Part shown: piece after piece, positions 54,493 through 64,000 of the stretch | How the letters are laid out: every line of letters begins with the position of its first letter | Numbering within the stretch: the stretch's first letter is position 1 | Assembly (NCBI GenBank): GCA_024036415.1 | Contig: JAMWET010006544.1 | Location: forward strand, 587,501 to 651,500 | DNA: 64,000 bases | Direction of reading: 5' to 3' | Source: Prochilodus magdalenae | Lineage: Eukaryota; Chordata; Actinopteri; Characiformes; Prochilodontidae | The notes under the pieces: generated by a model | What the model was told of the DNA's origin: nothing | Seen by the model: only the letters and a program-made list of their open reading frames with translations | The model's database searches: none | Program-made: the position numbers and the translations under genes

Positions 54493-55129
54493 CCTAATAT
54501 CCAAGGCCACCGAGACATCTTTTTGAAAAGACTGCGCTGAGGTGCTGCTGATGATACATTTCCTCCTTTATAATGGGTTCTGTACCCACGTACTGTTTGG
54601 TGGTATTATTGTAGTCTTCTGATTTTTAGTCGGGTGTAGGAAACCCACCACTGCCAACAGCAAAAGAAATTAAAACGACAATGAAACCATTGGATCAACG
54701 GTACACATGCATTTATTTATTCTTCCATGTATTTCATATATATGTGTTTATGTGTTGTAAGAAATAATTACTAAAGGGTTTACGGTGGAACAAAAGCATT
54801 TTGCCTTAGTCATTTGGTCACCTCACATCACTAGATGCGCTATAATAACGTCCGCGCAGCGGGGGGGGGGGGGCAATGAGAGGAATTTCTTACAAGAAGT
54901 ACTGGAAAACATGGAAGCTGTGGTGAAAATTATGTGGCGTTTACAAAGGTTATTACAGATCCTATTTTACTGGTGATTGGTTATAAAACATTCTGTGATT
55001 TTACGCTCTATAACTTATTCATTTTACTCTCGACATTGTGCGAGTTTATTCTGCAGAATTATCTACGAATGAAAACGGCATGCTTACGGTTTTTTCTGTG
55101 ACCTCTTAGTTGAGCTGGTGACTCACTCC

Positions 55130-55275
55130 ATTTGTACTAAGGTTCATTTGAAAGGGAAATATGCTTCTATTTAATGCGGATTTGGAGGCATTGCATATTT
55201 CTTGCCCAGATATGCGTCAATGCTCCAAATCCGCATTAAAAGAGAAGCATATCCCTTCAAATGAACTTAGTACAA
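55130..55275. repeat. Fold point of the palindrome (short hairpin)
   Basis: gcggatttggaggcattgcatat (ending 55198) is opposed by atatgcgtcaatgctccaaa (starting 55210), leaving an 11-base loop. Pairing continues outward through atgcttct/agaagcat, catttgaa/ttcaaatg and acttagtacaaatggagtga. This is the symmetry centre of the 18 kb structure. Confidence 0.9.
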
Positions 55276-56519
55276 ATGGAGTGAGTCACACCAGCTCAAA
55301 AAGAGGGGTCACAGGAAACCTTAAGCATGCCGTTTTTCATTCGTAAGCTATTCTTGCAGAATAACATCACCATGTCCGAGAGTAAAATGAATAAGTGATA
55401 AGAGCTAAAATCACAGAATGATTTTATAACCACCTCACCAGTAAAATAGGCTCCTGTATAACTTTGTAAAGCACATCATTTTCACAACAACAGCTTCCTG
55501 TTTTCCAGTACTTCTTGGTAAGAAATCCTCTCATTGCCCGCTGCGCGGAGTTTATAGCGCCATCTAGTGATGTGGAGGTGACCAAATGAATAAGGCAAAA
55601 TGCTGTTGTTCCACCGAAACCTTTTAGTATTATTTCTTAACAACACATAAACACATATATATGAATACATGAATGAATAAATAAATGCATGTGTTACGTG
55701 ATCATGGTTCATTGTCGTTTAATTTCTTTTGCTGTTGCCAGTGTGTTTCCTACACCCGACTAAATCAGAGACTACATAATACACCAACAGTACGTGGGGA
55801 CCAGACATTATAAAGAGAAATGTATCAATCAGCAGCACCTCAGCAGTCTTTTCAAAAAGATGTCTCGGTGGCCTTGAATATTAGGCAGGGAATCACACAG
55901 CAATTTTAATCTATGATGAATGTCCTGACATTTAATGGGTTGGTCTAATTCTGGCTTTGTGCAAATGGGATTTTCCCAAGAGGCTTATAAACTTTATGGC
56001 ATCATCAATTAAAAAAGACCTATAAGATTCATTTACCTGAGGTAACTCCTGAAAAGTTTTTTTAAAACACCTCATTCTAAAAAAAAAATAAAGACAAAAA
56101 AACATGTACAAACCAGTTTCCAGTTCAGAGTTTCAGAAAGTGGACTTATATGACATTTATTTAATTGTATAAATTAATTACACTAATATTACTTTTCTGA
56201 AGATATGCATCGCATGAGTACAGCCTGCCAAATCTTAGCCTATTGGTAGCCAAGGAAAACCCAATTTCCATTTATAGCCAGTGTGTCAAATACACCCTGC
56301 CATTTGGAGAGTCCAGTGTTGGCTTGCTACTGCAGTCACTAATGCTAGCTTCAGTGGCAGTAAAATATTTGATTTAACAGGTCCTTATTTAGGGGCAAAA
56401 AAGCTCTTTTGTAGATCATAATACTGCAAACAGAACTGCATGTCCTCTCTCAGGGCTGGTCCCTCAATATTAATGATTGTAAAGGGTTGCAGAAGTCTAT
56501 GGTGTGTGGTGGAAAGGGT

Positions 56520-56765
56520 CTAGATTAGTCCAGATGTTTGCTGGGTGCATCAGTTCATTCTGTAACCTGACCACCTCAAGAAGAAGCTGTTGTGGAGTCT
56601 GCTGGTGGTGGAATAGATCCTCTGGTACCTTCTGCCGAGTAGTAGAAGGGTGAAGAGTACATGACAAGGGTGGGAGAGTTTCGCCACAATGCTGGCAGCC
56701 TTGCCAATTCAGAGTTTGCAGTAGAAGGTGTTAATGGTGGGTGAAGACACAATGATATTCTCAAC
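56520..56765 (+). repeat. Interspersed repeat fragment (right arm)
   Basis: Partner of 53430-53665. It is the better-preserved copy of a familiar teleost repeat with an aagaagctgttg...tctgctggtggtgg core. Confidence 0.6.
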
Positions 56766-57125
56766 TGGCCTTACAGTCAGAGGTAGGGTCCTGCACAATC
56801 AGTCAGCACGTTCCTCTTCTGGAAACGTATTGTTTTAGTTCAGTTCAGTAGGTCTTCCACACATTATCTAAAATCCTACTCAACTCCTCTTTCACCTGAA
56901 GTTCGAGAAACTAGCAAGAATTCATTCCTTCCCCCAGATTCTTGGTAAAATGGAACATCCTCAATTGCCAAGTTTCTTTGTAGCCTAAACCAAAAAATAA
57001 ATGTAGCTATATGACTGTTTATGCACATTACACTCATGGCTGCCAGAAGGCATTTAACTACTTAATATCAAGTTGTCTAACAGTTGACTAATAGCATATA
57101 CCTTTTTCCAACAGTTTGATACACT

Positions 57126-57350
57126 CTATATGTATATATAACAATGGTGGATATAACAATTAGGAAACTCAGCTACTAACATAAACAGAAAAAAGGACAA
57201 TGTACATCCCTGTCTAATGTCCCTATTAATTGAAAAGCATGAGGACCTATCATTAGATAAGGAAACATTACTGTTAATATCTTTATAAAAAGCAATACAC
57301 GATAATAACCCTACAAAAATGACAACCAATAACATTTTAGTCTAGTTTTC
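57126..57350 (-). repeat. LINE reverse-transcriptase fragment (right arm)
   Basis: A 69-codon open piece contains YKDINSNVSLSN, then RDIRQGCTLSFFLFMLVAEF. This spans the region before and into the RT palm of an L1/Tx1-type element. A fragment only, with no endonuclease part nearby. Confidence 0.8.
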
Positions 57351-58682
57351 ACAAAACCATTCTGAGAAACAGATTATAATATCCACATAGCTTTTTAATC
57401 TGCCATATAAAGATGCTAATATCTTATAATCAGTGTTGAGTAATGTTATATGGCAGCAATTGTAATGAAGGTGATCCTCATTAGGTTTTCCCAATACACT
57501 TCGTCGGTTTTGTACCAGGACGCATTAGAAGATATTAGAAAAAAAAACTATTGGGCAAGAAATTGAATCCTGGGGAACTTGCATGGCCTAGCCAATCTCC
57601 TGATCGTCTCCAGTCCCTCTGACAGTTTATTGCAAGACCATCGGCAGGGCCCTGTGAACTCAGGGAACTGAGACAGTTTGCCAAAAGTCAAGCACTATGA
57701 TGCACAAAGCTAATTGCTTCCCAAAGCTGCAACTGCCAACAGCAGCTATGCTGTACTAATGCGATGAAGTTTTGGTGTTTGAATACTTTTCACCCCGCTA
57801 TTTTAAAAAAAATCACAGATAAATAAATGAATAAAGGAAAAATTACCCAGTGGAACCGCCTTTCACCACACCAAAAATAATTACTGTATTTAGGTTTTTT
57901 ACTTGTGTATTTATTATTTTACCAGTAAAAGTGAAAAAACTGACATGTTTAATAATTGAGAATTGTTCAGAGTAATTGCTTCAGTCCACCTGGAAATGTT
58001 CTACCCTTGGGTGTGTTCCTATTCCCAGTCAGTCCCAACCTGGACTTCATGACAGTCATTTTACATGTGGTGGAAAAAAAGACACCTCTTTAAGCTCAGT
58101 AATATTCGGATACCATACATTCTCCTGCTGCATTTCCTAAGGTTAAGACTGCGCAGCTACAACTGAACTGAAAAGAGGTACTAGGTTTTTTGAGTTTAAC
58201 CTCATAGAAGACAATGCTAGTGTAGAGGTCACTAAAACCATTCTGCTACAAGTCTTCATTAACTTGCACAGTGTCTTTAAATTGCAATGAAGATCATAGT
58301 GACTTCACATTGCATTATCAGTAATTCTATCAACAGATTGTAAATAGTGTTCAAAAAAGAATATTTATGGTAGTTTTTTAACATGTTTAATATTAAATGT
58401 CAATGTGCTTTAAATCATACAGAAAAAACACCATGCAAAGACATAAGGTGCTTCTAGAATTACGATTGAAGATTTTATGATGTATAACATCCTTTACAAG
58501 TATGAGTAAGTCCTGAACAGTTGGATTAGATGGCCTGTCTAACAATGGCATCTTCACATAGAAATCACAATGCAAGTAATTGTTCCAAACATTTTTTTGT
58601 CATTGCATTCAGTGTCCCAGAGTTGGAAGCCGTTGCTGTCAGCCAATTATTAATTCCATCTTACACGTACTCTGTCCGCCCT

Positions 58683-63433
<4,751 letters not shown>

Positions 63434-64000
63434 CGCTTTCCCTTCTCTCACCGCCTACACGCAGCACAGAGACGGCGAGTGTTGTAATCATTCAGCCGAC
63501 CTGACCAGCTGCTCTTCCGCGTAGTTACACTTTAACCGGAGCAGCGCTGAGCAGAGTGCAGATCAGAGAGCAGTGCAGGGTTAAACCATCTCCCTACATT
63601 ACACAATCGTCTGTTAACAACCTAAGAGTCTCACATCTGATTTTTTAGGACCGTTTTTCATGAATGTGACTGTATAAATAAAAAGTTAAAGAGCTGCGGT
63701 TAAACGTTTCTTTACATGTCGTGTAATATCAGATCTGAATCATGTTAATTTTACTGCTGCTGTTTACTGCAATGCCGTTTAAACAACGAAATATGGATTA
63801 TGTGAAGTGTGTACTGTACTGATCCAAATATCAGTATTAGAGCTCAGTTACGGTTCCTACCAGAAGGGGGCGATATGAGAACATGTAGTGACCACAAAGC
63901 GCCACTGAGGTGGGCAGTAGCCTACATGTAGAAACACACTCATGGACGTTTATGAAATCCCATGTAGTCCACTGACATGTATTCATTTCCAGATATCAAG

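Noticed and set aside
54341..54526. Poly-proline ORF
   Set aside because: Translation of the C-rich block; no supporting gene structure.

Overview
This window is vertebrate nuclear DNA, almost certainly from a teleost fish. Genes are split into short exons with canonical GT-AG introns. The protein products match vertebrate families. The background is AT-rich and dense in microsatellites, Tc1/mariner relics and interspersed repeats of the kind common in fish genomes. Nothing bacterial or viral was seen. The species cannot be named from the sequence.

Layout. (1) 1008-7184, + strand: tmem72, a four-pass membrane protein, in five coding exons. (2) 7.2-23 kb: repeat-rich intergenic DNA holding a Tc1 relic (8.7-9.3 kb), a CpG-rich promoter-like patch (10.77-11.0 kb), several repeat fragments, a long TA array and a 1.45 kb Tc1-like element with inverted ends (19581-21034). 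(3) 23136-23956, - strand: a complete four-exon CXC chemokine gene with kappaB-like sites just upstream. (4) 24695-43571, + strand: rassf4 in ten coding exons. Its 10.9 kb second coding intron contains depp1 on the opposite strand (32009-32422), with a 5' non-coding exon, TATA box and a FOXO-type element. From memory, human chromosome 10 carries TMEM72, RASSF4 and DEPP1 together with CXCL12 nearby, so this is a conserved block. (5) 46108-64000: a very large inverted duplication. Each arm, about 9 kb, carries a complete seven-exon polyamine oxidase gene (paox), convergent with its partner. Both copies are open for 508 codons and end in the peroxisomal signal SKL. The fold point is near 55204 and the right arm runs off the window.

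Main interest. The paox palindrome is the outstanding structure. By eye its coding exons are about 99% identical between arms (six amino-acid differences, four of them in exon 3). The inner 2.5-3 kb next to the fold point is clearly more diverged, with many one-base indels and large C/G homopolymer differences. It is therefore either a recent, possibly gene-converting palindrome or an assembly fold-back of two haplotypes; long reads across 55.2 kb would decide. Other leads are a six-cysteine chemokine antisense to and upstream of rassf4, a (CT)n array acting as polypyrimidine tract of the rassf4 start-codon exon, and an unexplained gene-like ORF in a rassf4 intron.

All exon coordinates come from reading splice sites and frame by eye; identities are estimates from spot comparison, not computed alignments.
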